64,000 bases of DNA from Thermotoga profunda AZM34c06 (GTDB taxonomy: Bacteria > Thermotogota > Thermotogae > Thermotogales > DSM-5069): the NCBI RefSeq assembly GCF_000828675.1, contig NZ_AP014510.1:1569413-1633412 (forward strand), in the 5' to 3' direction. Shown here piece after piece: positions 55,153 to 63,761 of this stretch; positions within the stretch are counted from its first letter, which is position 1, and every line of letters starts with the position of its first letter. Both the position numbers and the translations under genes were made by a program. The notes beneath the pieces are model-generated. The model was not told the DNA's origin. It saw nothing but the letters and a program-made list of their open reading frames with translations, and ran no database searches.

Positions 55153-56472
55153 ATAGTTTTCAACAAATTTCTGAGAGATTTTTATGATGTCGCCTGCTCC
55201 AACGAAAAGATACACTGTGTTTTCCTGAGGATGAAAGGCATTTAGTAGATCTTCAAGTTTCGGAAAATATGTAGCTTTTTTGCCATAGTTCTCCAAACCT
55301 TCAACTATTACCCTTGCTGAAAGTTGAGGGATAATCTTCTCAAAGGCGCTGTAAACTTCTGTGACATATATTTCATCAGCATCTTTGAGTGCTTTTGCGA
55401 AATTTCCATCCTCACGCAACAAACGACTGTATCTATGTGGTTGAAAGATCACAATCTTCTTTTGCTCTGGAAAAATCTCTTCGGCAGCAGCGAGTAACGA
55501 CTTTATTTCATCTGGTGTATGTGCATAATCATCAACAACATATGTTTTTTGCTCTTTGTTAAGGATAGTTATGTCAAAACGCCTACGAGTACTGACAAAA
55601 TCCCTCAGTGCTTCTAACACTTTATTGGGATCATAACCAGCTGCCCAGAACAACGTTAAAACAGCCATGGCATTTAAAACGTTGTGTTCTCCCGGCAATC
55701 TCAAAATCAACTGATACTGCTTCCCATCGAGTCCAATCGTGGCTACCTGGTAAAGATCTTTTACGACTCTATTCACTAACTTACACGTGCCGTGCGTTTT
55801 TCCAAAGGTATAGTCACCAAGATGCGACGTATTTTTATCATCTGCAAAAGTGATAACAATTCTTCGTGTTTTACTCGAAAGCTCCTCAAAACATGATCTA
55901 TAGAATTTTTCATCGTTATTGTAGTTTTCAAGATGATCTCCTCGAGCATTTGTAATGATCAGATAATCCGGACAGAAGCTTGAAAATTCTGGTTGACTCT
56001 CATCAAGTTCATAAACTATGGGGCCCTTACCTGAGCGGTAATTACCAAATTCCAGAGATCTGTGTACACCACCAAGGAAAACTGTCGGATCTTCTCCGAA
56101 GGTTTTAAGACAATGTGCAATCATAGCGGTAGTAGTGGTCTTACCATCTGAACCAGTCACTGCAAATTGAGTCATCCCATCAAGAATTTGTCTCAAAAAC
56201 TCTGATCTACTAACGACCTTAACATTTTCTCTTCTTGCTCGAATTATTTCGGGGTTATCAGAATGAACCGCAGGGGTATGAACTACAAGATCAGGGTTGA
56301 GCCAATTGTCATAATCGTGCCCTATGAAAACGTGTATCCCAACTTTTTTCAAAATTTCTGTTTGTTCATTGTCGTATATGTCAGAACCATACACATCATT
56401 TCCACTGATTTTACAGTGTAAAGCTAAAGAACTCATACCAATACCACCGATTCCAACAAAATGAATTCTCAT
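55135..56472 (-). CDS. murC: UDP-N-acetylmuramate-L-alanine ligase
   Basis: MurC adds L-alanine to UDP-MurNAc in peptidoglycan synthesis. The 445-residue protein has the MurC start IHFVGIGGIGMSSLALHCK, the ATP loop VTGSDGKTTTTAMIAH (about 108-123), ELDESQPEFSSF and FVSTRRRFDI with the C-terminal VVDDYAHTPDEI. It is last in murD-ftsW-murG-murC and overlaps murG by four bases. Its stop codon lies in the terminator stem. Confidence 0.95.
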   Translation of the reverse strand: MRIHFVGIGGIGMSSLALHCKISGNDVYGSDIYDNEQTEILKKVGIHVFIGHDYDNWLNPDLVVHTPAVHSDNPEIIRARRENVKVVSRSEFLRQILDGMTQFAVTGSDGKTTTTAMIAHCLKTFGEDPTVFLGGVHRSLEFGNYRSGKGPIVYELDESQPEFSSFCPDYLIITNARGDHLENYNNDEKFYRSCFEELSSKTRRIVITFADDKNTSHLGDYTFGKTHGTCKLVNRVVKDLYQVATIGLDGKQYQLILRLPGEHNVLNAMAVLTLFWAAGYDPNKVLEALRDFVSTRRRFDITILNKEQKTYVVDDYAHTPDEIKSLLAAAEEIFPEQKKIVIFQPHRYSRLLREDGNFAKALKDADEIYVTEVYSAFEKIIPQLSARVIVEGLENYGKKATYFPKLEDLLNAFHPQENTVYLFVGAGDIIKISQKFVENYKKGDH

Positions 56473-57488
56473 TTCAATTCCTCCAAAATGATTTTAGCGA
56501 TTAACCCTGCTGGATTCTCCCTTTTTTGCATTTCCTTTCCAAGTGAAATGACATGGGAAAGTTTCTCTACAAGAACTTGAGACGTGAGATCTTTTTCCCT
56601 TGCCATTATTCCTCTACCGATTTTCTCGACGTACATAGCATTGAAGAGCTGATGGTTCCCCGCCGAACCCTCCCACGGTATCAACAAACCTGGGACCCCG
56701 TAATAGAGCATCTCACTAACGGCAATAGCACCAGCTCTGCTCACAACAGCCTTTGCTCCTTTCCACGCGCAGGCCATATCGTATATATAGTCAAAAGCTT
56801 GAACATTTTGATAAGCACTCAATCTATTAGTCCAGTTGCTGTCTCCCGTACTATGGACAAATCTCATCTGTTTCTCTGTCTGATAGACCTGTTCCATCAA
56901 TCTGTTTATGAATTCACTTCCCCTGCTTCCACCTAATACAAGTATATAGTCTTCACCGAAACTATTTTGGGTACATTCCTTTATCCTTATCGGATTTCCC
57001 GTGACAACGATCTTTTTATGAACAGATTTTGGAAAATAGTTTGCACTTTCTTCAAATGCAACAAAAACCTTTTTTGCTTTCAAACTCAATGCTTTGTTTG
57101 CAAGTCCAGGTATTACATTTTGTTCTTGGACAAAAAATGGTATACGTTTCTTGCTACATACCCTTGCTACTGGATATGAAACGTACCCACCCGTCACAAA
57201 TCCAAAATCACAACCTTCTATTCCCGAAGCTATGATACTCTCATTTTGGAATATTTTCAATAGTCTTGTGAAATTCGCTGGGTGAAATATTGGCCTTTTC
57301 AAACCCTTAAGATCGATAGTTATTATTTTGTATTCAGGATGTTCCTGCGGAATAACTTTACTTTCAAGACCTCTTTTTATACAAAAATAGGTCACATCTA
57401 TCTTTCTAATCGCTGCAAGGCTTTCTAAGACTGCCAACGCTGGATAGAGATGGCCTCCTGTTCCTCCTCCTGCGGCTGCTATTCTCAA
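56469..57488 (-). CDS. murG: Lipid II synthase MurG (GlcNAc transferase)
   Basis: MurG transfers GlcNAc to lipid I at the inner face of the membrane. The 339-residue protein begins MRIAAAGGGTGGHLYPALAV with the GGGTGGH motif, and has the UDP-binding C-terminal loop LVLGGSRGSEFINRL and VVSRAGAIAVSEMLYYGVPGLLIPWEGSAGNHQ. It overlaps ftsW and murC by four bases each. Confidence 0.95.
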   Translation of the reverse strand: MRIAAAGGGTGGHLYPALAVLESLAAIRKIDVTYFCIKRGLESKVIPQEHPEYKIITIDLKGLKRPIFHPANFTRLLKIFQNESIIASGIEGCDFGFVTGGYVSYPVARVCSKKRIPFFVQEQNVIPGLANKALSLKAKKVFVAFEESANYFPKSVHKKIVVTGNPIRIKECTQNSFGEDYILVLGGSRGSEFINRLMEQVYQTEKQMRFVHSTGDSNWTNRLSAYQNVQAFDYIYDMACAWKGAKAVVSRAGAIAVSEMLYYGVPGLLIPWEGSAGNHQLFNAMYVEKIGRGIMAREKDLTSQVLVEKLSHVISLGKEMQKRENPAGLIAKIILEELK

Positions 57489-58564
57489 TTTTCCTCACTT
57501 CCATGAGTTACGATGTTTATTACTATACCAAGGCCTGCTAACATCATCATGATTGAGCTACCTCCATAGCTGAGAAAAGGTAATGTCACACCAGTCACTG
57601 GTAGAGTCCCTGTCACAACTCCAAGATTAACCAGTACTTGAAGAATAATCAAAAATGAAAAACCAGTGATATAAGACGTAACAAATGCATCCTGAAATTT
57701 TTCAACAAACCTAAGCAAAATCGAGACCAATAAAAAGAATAAGGTGGTAATGATAATTATACCGATTATGCCAAACTCCTCACCTGCCGCCGCTAAAATG
57801 AAATCAGATACAATAGCTGGTATCGCCAATTTTACTTCACCCAACCCTACACCTTTACCAGCCCACCCACCTTCTCTCAGTGCCTGTATCGCCTTGGAGA
57901 CTTGGTCAGGATGATCTCCTTGAAGAAATGTTCTCAGTCTCCATAATTGATAATCTTTCAACAAAAAACCCGTTTTCAGAGCAAGATAAAATAGCACGAA
58001 AATCAATAATACAGTCATAAAGACGTAAGCTCCACGTGTTCCATGTGAATACAGTAACAGGAGTACAAGAAAAAAAAGAATAAGAGATGTGCTTAAATCT
58101 GGCTCGATTAAAATCAAAATTATAAGCGGTGAACTTAGTAGCAAAGGTTTGAGAAAACCTCTGTAAAATTCTCTCATGTGCTCTTTGTTATGAGAAATAT
58201 AAGTAGAGAGGGATATTATTAAAACGATCTTGGCAAACTCAGACGGTTGAAAGGTAAACCCAGCTAAAGTAATCCATCTGTTCGAGCCATTTATCTCTGG
58301 TAGGAAGAAAGGCATCAACAAAAGACCTATTGCCAAAAAATAATAAAACTGGGCAAATTTTATGTGTATTCTGTAGTCCATCATCATAGTCACAGTCATT
58401 AAAAATGCACCGATCAACAATTTCACGATGTGTGAATAAAATAAATTAGAAGAAGTACTACCAAAGACACTCATCTGAGACGCTATATCAAAACTCGCTA
58501 TCAATATGAGACCGACAGATATCAAAATCGATACTATAAGAAGGATCGGTACAGCATTTGACAA
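57485..58564 (-). CDS. ftsW: Peptidoglycan glycosyltransferase FtsW/SpoVE
   Basis: This SEDS-family polymerase extends glycan strands at the division site. The 359-residue membrane protein has about ten helices and the SEDS motifs GSNRWITLAGFTFQPSEFAKI, ALREGGWAGKGVGLGEVKLAIPAIVSDFILAAAGEEFG, and TGVTLPFLSYGGSS. The position in a mur cluster favours FtsW over RodA. It begins at a TTG directly after the murD TAA, so translation is probably coupled. Confidence 0.93.
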   Translation of the reverse strand: MSNAVPILLIVSILISVGLILIASFDIASQMSVFGSTSSNLFYSHIVKLLIGAFLMTVTMMMDYRIHIKFAQFYYFLAIGLLLMPFFLPEINGSNRWITLAGFTFQPSEFAKIVLIISLSTYISHNKEHMREFYRGFLKPLLLSSPLIILILIEPDLSTSLILFFLVLLLLYSHGTRGAYVFMTVLLIFVLFYLALKTGFLLKDYQLWRLRTFLQGDHPDQVSKAIQALREGGWAGKGVGLGEVKLAIPAIVSDFILAAAGEEFGIIGIIIITTLFFLLVSILLRFVEKFQDAFVTSYITGFSFLIILQVLVNLGVVTGTLPVTGVTLPFLSYGGSSIMMMLAGLGIVINIVTHGSEEN

Positions 58565-59854
58565 TTATCCCTCAGCCCCCATTAAAGATTTTACCACACG
58601 AACAAAATCGTCACCACGTTCTGAGTAATCTTTGTACAAATCAAAACTCGCCCCTGCCGGACTCAGAAGGACAACATCGCCTTCAACTCCCATCTCAAAT
58701 GCATTATGAACGGCTTGCTCCATATTTTCGACAACAGTAAACGGGAGTTTTTCTGCTCGCAATATATTCTCTATCATCGATGTGATTTCTCCAAAGATAT
58801 AAGTGTGCTTTACTTTGCTCTTCATTTGTTTGACCAAAGCGGAATAGTCCTCGTTCTTACTTTTACCAGATAAAATCAAAATAACATTCTTTCCAGCAAA
58901 ATTCTCAAGAGCCGATATCGTTGCGGCGGCACTCGTTGCTTTTGAATCGTCTATAAAACTAATTCCTCTGATTTCTGCGACTAATTCCATTCTGTGTTTG
59001 GGTGGCTTGAAAGTCTCAAGTGCCTTTAAAACACTATCAGGTTCATAACCGAGTACCGAGAAAATTTTCAAAACTGCCGATAAGTTCTCAAGGTTTTGGC
59101 GAGTCAAAAGAGCAGAATTGCTTACAAAATAGTTCTTGCCATCATACTTGATATTTGATGAAGAACTATCAAAAAATAGAGGTTCAAAAGCGTGGTAGGT
59201 CAGATCGATATTTATGTTTTTCTTAATTAGCTCATCTGATCCATTGAAGATTTTGCAACTCGCAAATTCAAAGATCTTGAGCTTTGAATCAATATAGTGT
59301 TGTAATGTTGGATGCCAGTCTAAATGATTTGGCTCGATATTCAGCAGAACACCAATATCAATAGGAATTTTCTTAGACCAATACAGTTGAAAACTGCTGA
59401 TCTCCAATACAACATACTCCGGATCAATGTCGAGTAGATTTGCGATTGGCTCTCCTATGTTTCCACATAAATAAGCACTCTTACCGTTACTCTTTAATAC
59501 ATGAAAGATCATATTGCAAGTTGTCGTTTTACCGTTAGAACCAGTCACAGCAATGACAACACGGGGCTTTTTCATGTTGAAAATTACATCAATGTCTGTC
59601 ACAACTTTTTTAAGGCAATTCGCAATAACTGGATGATCATGCTTCACCGATGGGCTAACCACAACTATATCTGCTTTGCATATTTCTTCAGTATTCTTGC
59701 CTTCTTCAAACTGAACGTTCATATTCAATAGTTGCGATCTCTCATCTTCGCTCAGAATCCTTGTTTCGCTCACAAAGACTTCATGGCCAATCTTTCTAAG
59801 TTTGGCACACAGCGCTTTGTTTCCCACGCCATAGCCAACTAAAGCATAACGCAA
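58565..59854 (-). CDS. murD: UDP-N-acetylmuramoyl-L-alanine-D-glutamate ligase
   Basis: MurD adds D-glutamate to the peptidoglycan precursor. The 429-residue protein has the ATP loop VIAVTGSNGKTTTCNMI (about 105-120), LEISSFQLYW, LNIEPNHLDWH and GISFIDDSKATSAAAT. I use the TTG whose first base is 59854, six bases after GGGAGGT; the frame is open further but has no ribosome site. It is the first of four overlapping or abutting genes. murE, murF and mraY are not in the window. Confidence 0.94.
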   Translation of the reverse strand: MRYALVGYGVGNKALCAKLRKIGHEVFVSETRILSEDERSQLLNMNVQFEEGKNTEEICKADIVVVSPSVKHDHPVIANCLKKVVTDIDVIFNMKKPRVVIAVTGSNGKTTTCNMIFHVLKSNGKSAYLCGNIGEPIANLLDIDPEYVVLEISSFQLYWSKKIPIDIGVLLNIEPNHLDWHPTLQHYIDSKLKIFEFASCKIFNGSDELIKKNINIDLTYHAFEPLFFDSSSSNIKYDGKNYFVSNSALLTRQNLENLSAVLKIFSVLGYEPDSVLKALETFKPPKHRMELVAEIRGISFIDDSKATSAAATISALENFAGKNVILILSGKSKNEDYSALVKQMKSKVKHTYIFGEITSMIENILRAEKLPFTVVENMEQAVHNAFEMGVEGDVVLLSPAGASFDLYKDYSERGDDFVRVVKSLMGAEG

Positions 59855-59876
59855 GAAAATACCTCCCGTAGAGTTG

Positions 59877-59906
59877 ATTATAAAACACTGTGGTTCAAAA
59901 CCACAA
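59877..59906 (-). promoter_or_regulatory. Promoter of the murD-murC cluster with an internal palindrome
   Basis: On the minus strand TTGTGG (59906-59901) is followed after 18 bases by TATAAT (59882-59877). The spacer and -35 contain a perfect palindrome GTGGTT-nnn-AACCAC (59890-59904). Confidence 0.65.
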
Positions 59907-60009
59907 TGAAAAATGAAGAACGACAAATGTAATATCTGTTAACAAAACACAGAACATGATTTTTTGACTCAGCAACTCGGTAACCAATTTGACGACGATG
60001 ACCGTTATT

Positions 60010-60024
60010 TTTCCATATAGGAAA
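60010..60024. promoter_or_regulatory. Inverted repeat upstream of the eda promoter
   Basis: TTTCC-ATATA-GGAAA lies six bases before the -35 of the eda promoter. IclR-family sites often have similar GGAAA/TTTCC arms, so it may bind the KdgR-like protein. It differs from the palindrome at kdgK. Confidence 0.4.
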
Positions 60025-60029
60025 TGTGT

Positions 60030-60057
60030 TTGCTTGATATTAATGGTAGGGTATAAT
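60030..60057 (+). promoter_or_regulatory. Promoter of eda-tctCBA
   Basis: TTGCTT (60030-60035), a 16-base spacer and TATAAT (60052-60057) lie about 30 bases before the eda start. Confidence 0.65.
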
Positions 60058-60086
60058 AAAGTTGTTAAAAGAAAGGGGGAAAGAAA

Positions 60087-60719
60087 ATGGGAATTGTGGA
60101 AAAAATCATTGACAGCGGCATTGTAGCAGTTATCAGGGCAGATTCGCCTTCAAAAGCTGTAGAAATGTGCAGGGCTTGTAGAGAAGGCGGAATCGTTGCA
60201 ATTGAAGTAACTTTCAGTGTGCCACACGCAGTTGAGGTTATTCAGCAAATAGACAAGGAAATGGGAGATCAAATTCTTCTCGGAGCTGGTACAGTACTCG
60301 ACCCATACACAGCAAAGATAGCTATTGAGGCTGGAGCAAAGTACATAGTGGCTCCAAATCTCTCTGAAGAGACAGCTTTATTATGCAACAAACACAGAGT
60401 ACCGTATATACCAGGAGTTTTAACACCAACAGAAATTGTGAAAGCTCTCGAATTAGGAGTGCCATTGATTAAACTATTCCCGGCTTCAGCGGTCGGCCCA
60501 TCCTACATAAAAGCGATTCATGGACCACTTCCACAGGCAAAGATCATGCCAACAGGCGGTGTTGAGCTTGAAAACGTCAAAGAATGGATCAAGGCTGGTG
60601 CTGTAGCAGTTGGAATCGGTGGAGGATTGACAAAGGGCACCAAAGACCAGATTGTTGAAAAAGCGAAAAAATTTGTTCAGTTGGTTAAAGAAGCCAAAGA
60701 GGAAATTGCTGGGAGGTGA
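60087..60719 (+). CDS. eda: KDPG aldolase (2-dehydro-3-deoxy-phosphogluconate aldolase)
   Basis: Eda splits KDPG into pyruvate and glyceraldehyde 3-phosphate. The 210-residue barrel protein has the family signature GIVAIEVTFSVPHAVE with the catalytic glutamate, LGAGTVLDPYTAKIAIEAGAKYIVAP, and LIKLFPASAVGPSYIKAIHGPLP with the Schiff-base lysine. GAAAGGGGGAAAG precedes the ATG. It is the first gene of an operon with a TctCBA-type transporter, and its substrate can come from the kdgK kinase encoded 21 kb away. Confidence 0.93.
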   Translation: MGIVEKIIDSGIVAVIRADSPSKAVEMCRACREGGIVAIEVTFSVPHAVEVIQQIDKEMGDQILLGAGTVLDPYTAKIAIEAGAKYIVAPNLSEETALLCNKHRVPYIPGVLTPTEIVKALELGVPLIKLFPASAVGPSYIKAIHGPLPQAKIMPTGGVELENVKEWIKAGAVAVGIGGGLTKGTKDQIVEKAKKFVQLVKEAKEEIAGR

Positions 60720-60725
60720 TTTTTT

Positions 60726-61682
60726 ATGAGAAAAAGCTGGATTTTTTTGGTTTTGCTCGTTGCTTTTAGTAGTTTTCTGTTGGCGGCTGATTACCCGAGA
60801 AAGTCTGTCACCATAATCTGTCCTTGGGGCGCAGGCGGTGGAACAGATAGACTTGCTCGCTTCTTAGCAGATGAACTGAGTAAGAAGTTTGGTCAACCAT
60901 TTGTGGTTGTTAATAAAACTGGTGGAGGCGGAGCTACAGGCCACAGTGCAGGAGCTTATGCAGCTCCTGATGGTTATACTCTTACTCTTGTGACATTGGA
61001 AATTGCCACAATGCATTGGATGGGTTTAACTGATTTGACATTCGAAGCATTTGATTATATCGCGCAAGTTAATGAAGATGCTGCTGGAGTAATTGTCAGA
61101 GCAGATTCAACATGGAAAACCCTTAAAGACTTATTAGATAGCATAAAAGCAAATCCAGGAAAATATCTATTTTCAGGTACCGCTGCTGGTGGAATCTGGG
61201 ATCTTGCAAGAATAGGTATGCTTGATGCAGCAGGAATCCCTGTAGATGCAGTAACCTGGATACCAACCACTGGTGCAGCACAAGGATTAGTCGAGCTTTT
61301 GGGTGGTCATGTGGATGTAGTAACTTGCTCTCTTGCTGAAGCCATTTCACAATTGCAAAGTGGCCAAGTGCGTGCTCTTGCCATCATGGCTGATGAACGA
61401 GATCCAAGATTTCCAGATGTTCCAACATTGAAGGAATTGGGGATAAATTGGTCAGCCGGTACTTGGAGAGGTATAGCCGTTCCAAAGAAAACTCCACCTG
61501 AAATAAAGGCCATCTTAGAGCAAGCTATTCTGGAGATAGCAAATTCTGATGCGTTTAGAAATTTCATGAATACAAATGGTTTTGGAGTCAAAATTAGAAA
61601 TGGTACACAGTTCTATGAATTTGTTAAAAAGCAAGATCAGGACTGGAAGCATGTTTTGGAACTTGGAGGATATGCTAAGTGA
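60726..61682 (+). CDS. tctC: Tripartite tricarboxylate-type transporter, binding protein TctC
   Basis: TctC is the secreted receptor of this transporter class. The 318-residue protein has a signal peptide (WIFLVLLVAFSSFLLA-A), then YPRKSVTIICPWGAGGGTDRLAR with the ligand loop, FVVVNKTGGGGATGHSAGAYAAPDGYTL and DVPTLKELGINWSAGTWRGIAVP, all typical of the Bug/TctC family. Given the linked KDPG aldolase, a sugar acid is more likely than citrate. A terminator follows directly. Confidence 0.92.
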   Translation: MRKSWIFLVLLVAFSSFLLAADYPRKSVTIICPWGAGGGTDRLARFLADELSKKFGQPFVVVNKTGGGGATGHSAGAYAAPDGYTLTLVTLEIATMHWMGLTDLTFEAFDYIAQVNEDAAGVIVRADSTWKTLKDLLDSIKANPGKYLFSGTAAGGIWDLARIGMLDAAGIPVDAVTWIPTTGAAQGLVELLGGHVDVVTCSLAEAISQLQSGQVRALAIMADERDPRFPDVPTLKELGINWSAGTWRGIAVPKKTPPEIKAILEQAILEIANSDAFRNFMNTNGFGVKIRNGTQFYEFVKKQDQDWKHVLELGGYAK

Positions 61683-61683
61683 G

Positions 61684-61711
61684 ATGGTAGCCTCACGGCT
61701 ACCATTTTTTT
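61684..61711 (+). terminator. Hairpin between tctC and tctB
   Basis: ATGGTAGCC, loop TCAC and GGCTACCAT form a perfect 9-base-pair stem followed by a T-run of six or seven. As an internal terminator it should leave more tctC mRNA than tctBA mRNA. Confidence 0.85.
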
Positions 61712-61722
61712 GAGGTGAAAAA

Positions 61723-62205
61723 ATGAAGGACCTCGTTTTAGGTTTGATATTACTCGTAATATCTACAACAGTTCTTTTTCTGAGCTCTTCCTTTCCTGAT
61801 TTTGTCGTTAGAGGAGAGAGATTACCAGGTCCAAAATTCTTCCCGACAATTTTGTCGATAATCCTGATTTGTTTTGCGTTTTACTGCGTACTCGTGGGAT
61901 TTGTGAAACTCATCAAAAAAACGCGGAATTCTTTAGAATCCAAGAGTGAATTGACAAAATTTGGTATTCTAAATGTTTTGTTCACAGTCTTTGGTGTATT
62001 ATTCTTTGTCCCAATCATCACGTTTTTTGGTACATTCTTGGGTATTATTCTACTTGGCACAGCCTTGATGATTTTATTTAGTATCAAATGGTACCAATCT
62101 CTCATATATTCTTCAGTACTCGCATTTCTGGTGTACACAATCTTCCAAGTTTTGTTCAAGGTACCTCTGCCAGAAGGGACTTTGTTTTCTTTTCTTGTGA
62201 GGTGA
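61723..62205 (+). CDS. tctB: Tripartite tricarboxylate-type transporter, small membrane subunit TctB
   Basis: This 160-residue protein has four hydrophobic helices (about 4-22, 42-62, 83-118 with two crossings, 124-146) as in TctB, with GPKFFPTILSIILICFAFYCVL resembling the family motif. TctB proteins are poorly conserved, so the call depends on its place between tctC and tctA. Confidence 0.87.
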   Translation: MKDLVLGLILLVISTTVLFLSSSFPDFVVRGERLPGPKFFPTILSIILICFAFYCVLVGFVKLIKKTRNSLESKSELTKFGILNVLFTVFGVLFFVPIITFFGTFLGIILLGTALMILFSIKWYQSLIYSSVLAFLVYTIFQVLFKVPLPEGTLFSFLVR

Positions 62206-62212
62206 ATACTAA

Positions 62213-63691
62213 GTGGAGCAAATCGCAAAGTTATTTGATCCAAGTGTGATTTTTCCGTTGATCATATCGATGTTTTTTGGAATTTTCGTTGGTGCAATTC
62301 CCGGATTAACTGCGACTATGGCTGTCGCTCTGATCATTCCGGTGACTTATTACATGCCACCGATCGCTGGTTTGGCCATGGTCCTTGGTGTTTCTTTTAC
62401 TGCCATTTTTGCTGGAGATATACCTGCTACTTTTTTGAGAATACCAGGCACACCTGCATCTGGTGCAGCCACACTCGATGGATTTGAACTTTCAAAAAAA
62501 GGCAAGGGTTCACTGGCATTAACTCTTGATCTTTTTTGCTCAGCGCTTGGAGGACTGATAGGAGTTTTGCTGTTGATACTGACAGCACCACCGTTGGCAA
62601 AATTTGCCTTGAAATTCACAAATTTTGAATATTTCTGGCTTGGCATATTCGGCTTGAGTATGGCTGCGGTCTTGAGCAAAGGTAATACCATTAAAGGACT
62701 TATTTCCGCATCACTTGGATTACTTATCTCGACCATCGGAATTGATGTAACAACAGGTTACCCAAGATTCACCTTTGGAAATATTGAACTCATGGATGGT
62801 GTTAGTTTCATACCTGCAATGATTGGTCTATTTGGTTTATCAGAAGTTTTGAAGAGAATACAAGCCGGCAGAAAAGCTATGGAACTTCCTGCAGTTAATG
62901 AAAAATCAAAGTTAAACGTGAGAGAAGGTCTAATCGCAATGTGGAAACACAAATTCACGATAATTCGAGGGTCTTTAGTGGGGACATTTATCGGTGCCTT
63001 GCCCGGTGCTGGTGCTGATATAGCCGCATGGGTTTCTTATGGTATTGAGAAAAATACTTCAAGGGATCCAGAAATAGGCAAAGGAAGTCTTCGTGGAGTA
63101 ATTGCTCCAACCAGCGCGAACAACGCAGCAATTGGTGGCACGTGGATACCCGCCCTTGTCTTCGGTATACCAGGAGATTCAATAACTGCAATAGTTCTTG
63201 GTGCAATGCTGATGTATGGACTCAAACCCGGTCCACTTATCTTTACCGAATCACGAGATTTAGTCCATCAATTGTTTTCAGTTGCTATTCTGGTTCAGAT
63301 ACTCTTGATTCCCATAGGTTGGCTTGGTATCAAGGCCTTTTCGCTATTTCTAAAGCTCAAATCAGGTATTGTCCTAACATCTGTGGTTTTCTTCTCGATA
63401 ATCGGCTCATATGCGATGAGAAACAGTTTTTTTGATATTTATGTAATGCTTATCTTCGGTTTGATAGGATATGCTTTTGAGAAGCTCGAAATACCTCTTG
63501 CACCAATGATACTGGGACTGATTCTTGGCCGCATGATTGAAGACAATCTTCGTGTTGGCCTCATTAAGACAAAGGGAAATTTCCTTCCATTTCTAACCAG
63601 ACCCATTTCTTTAGTTTTATTTCTGTTGATAATCTTCACCCTTGTTGGTCCATGGTTCTTTTCCCTTTTCAAAAAACCTGCTTCAAGGTAA
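62213..63691 (+). CDS. tctA: Tripartite tricarboxylate-type transporter, large membrane subunit TctA
   Basis: The 492-residue TctA has about twelve helices and the family signatures FVGAIPGLTATMAVALIIPVTY, GDIPATFLRIPGTPASGAATLDGFEL, GALPGAGADIAAWVSYGIEK and IWTP-like TSANNAAIGGTWIPALVFGIPGDS. The GTG at 62213 lies eight bases after GAGGTGA in the end of tctB. A terminator follows. Confidence 0.95.
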   Translation: MEQIAKLFDPSVIFPLIISMFFGIFVGAIPGLTATMAVALIIPVTYYMPPIAGLAMVLGVSFTAIFAGDIPATFLRIPGTPASGAATLDGFELSKKGKGSLALTLDLFCSALGGLIGVLLLILTAPPLAKFALKFTNFEYFWLGIFGLSMAAVLSKGNTIKGLISASLGLLISTIGIDVTTGYPRFTFGNIELMDGVSFIPAMIGLFGLSEVLKRIQAGRKAMELPAVNEKSKLNVREGLIAMWKHKFTIIRGSLVGTFIGALPGAGADIAAWVSYGIEKNTSRDPEIGKGSLRGVIAPTSANNAAIGGTWIPALVFGIPGDSITAIVLGAMLMYGLKPGPLIFTESRDLVHQLFSVAILVQILLIPIGWLGIKAFSLFLKLKSGIVLTSVVFFSIIGSYAMRNSFFDIYVMLIFGLIGYAFEKLEIPLAPMILGLILGRMIEDNLRVGLIKTKGNFLPFLTRPISLVLFLLIIFTLVGPWFFSLFKKPASR

Positions 63692-63704
63692 TCCAAGATT
63701 TTGT

Positions 63705-63734
63705 AGAGCAGTCTGAAAGGACTGCTCTTTTTTT
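63705..63734 (+). terminator. Intrinsic terminator after tctA
   Basis: AGAGCAGTC, loop TGAAAG and GACTGCTCT form a perfect 9-base-pair stem followed by a T-run of six or more. Confidence 0.92.
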
Positions 63735-63741
63735 GTATAAT
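63713..63741 (+). promoter_or_regulatory. Possible promoter of cinA
   Basis: CTGAAA (63713-63718), a 17-base spacer and TATAAT (63736-63741) lie 20 bases before the cinA start and overlap the terminator of the previous operon. Confidence 0.45.
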
Positions 63742-63761
63742 TCTTATTAGGAGGCCATAAA

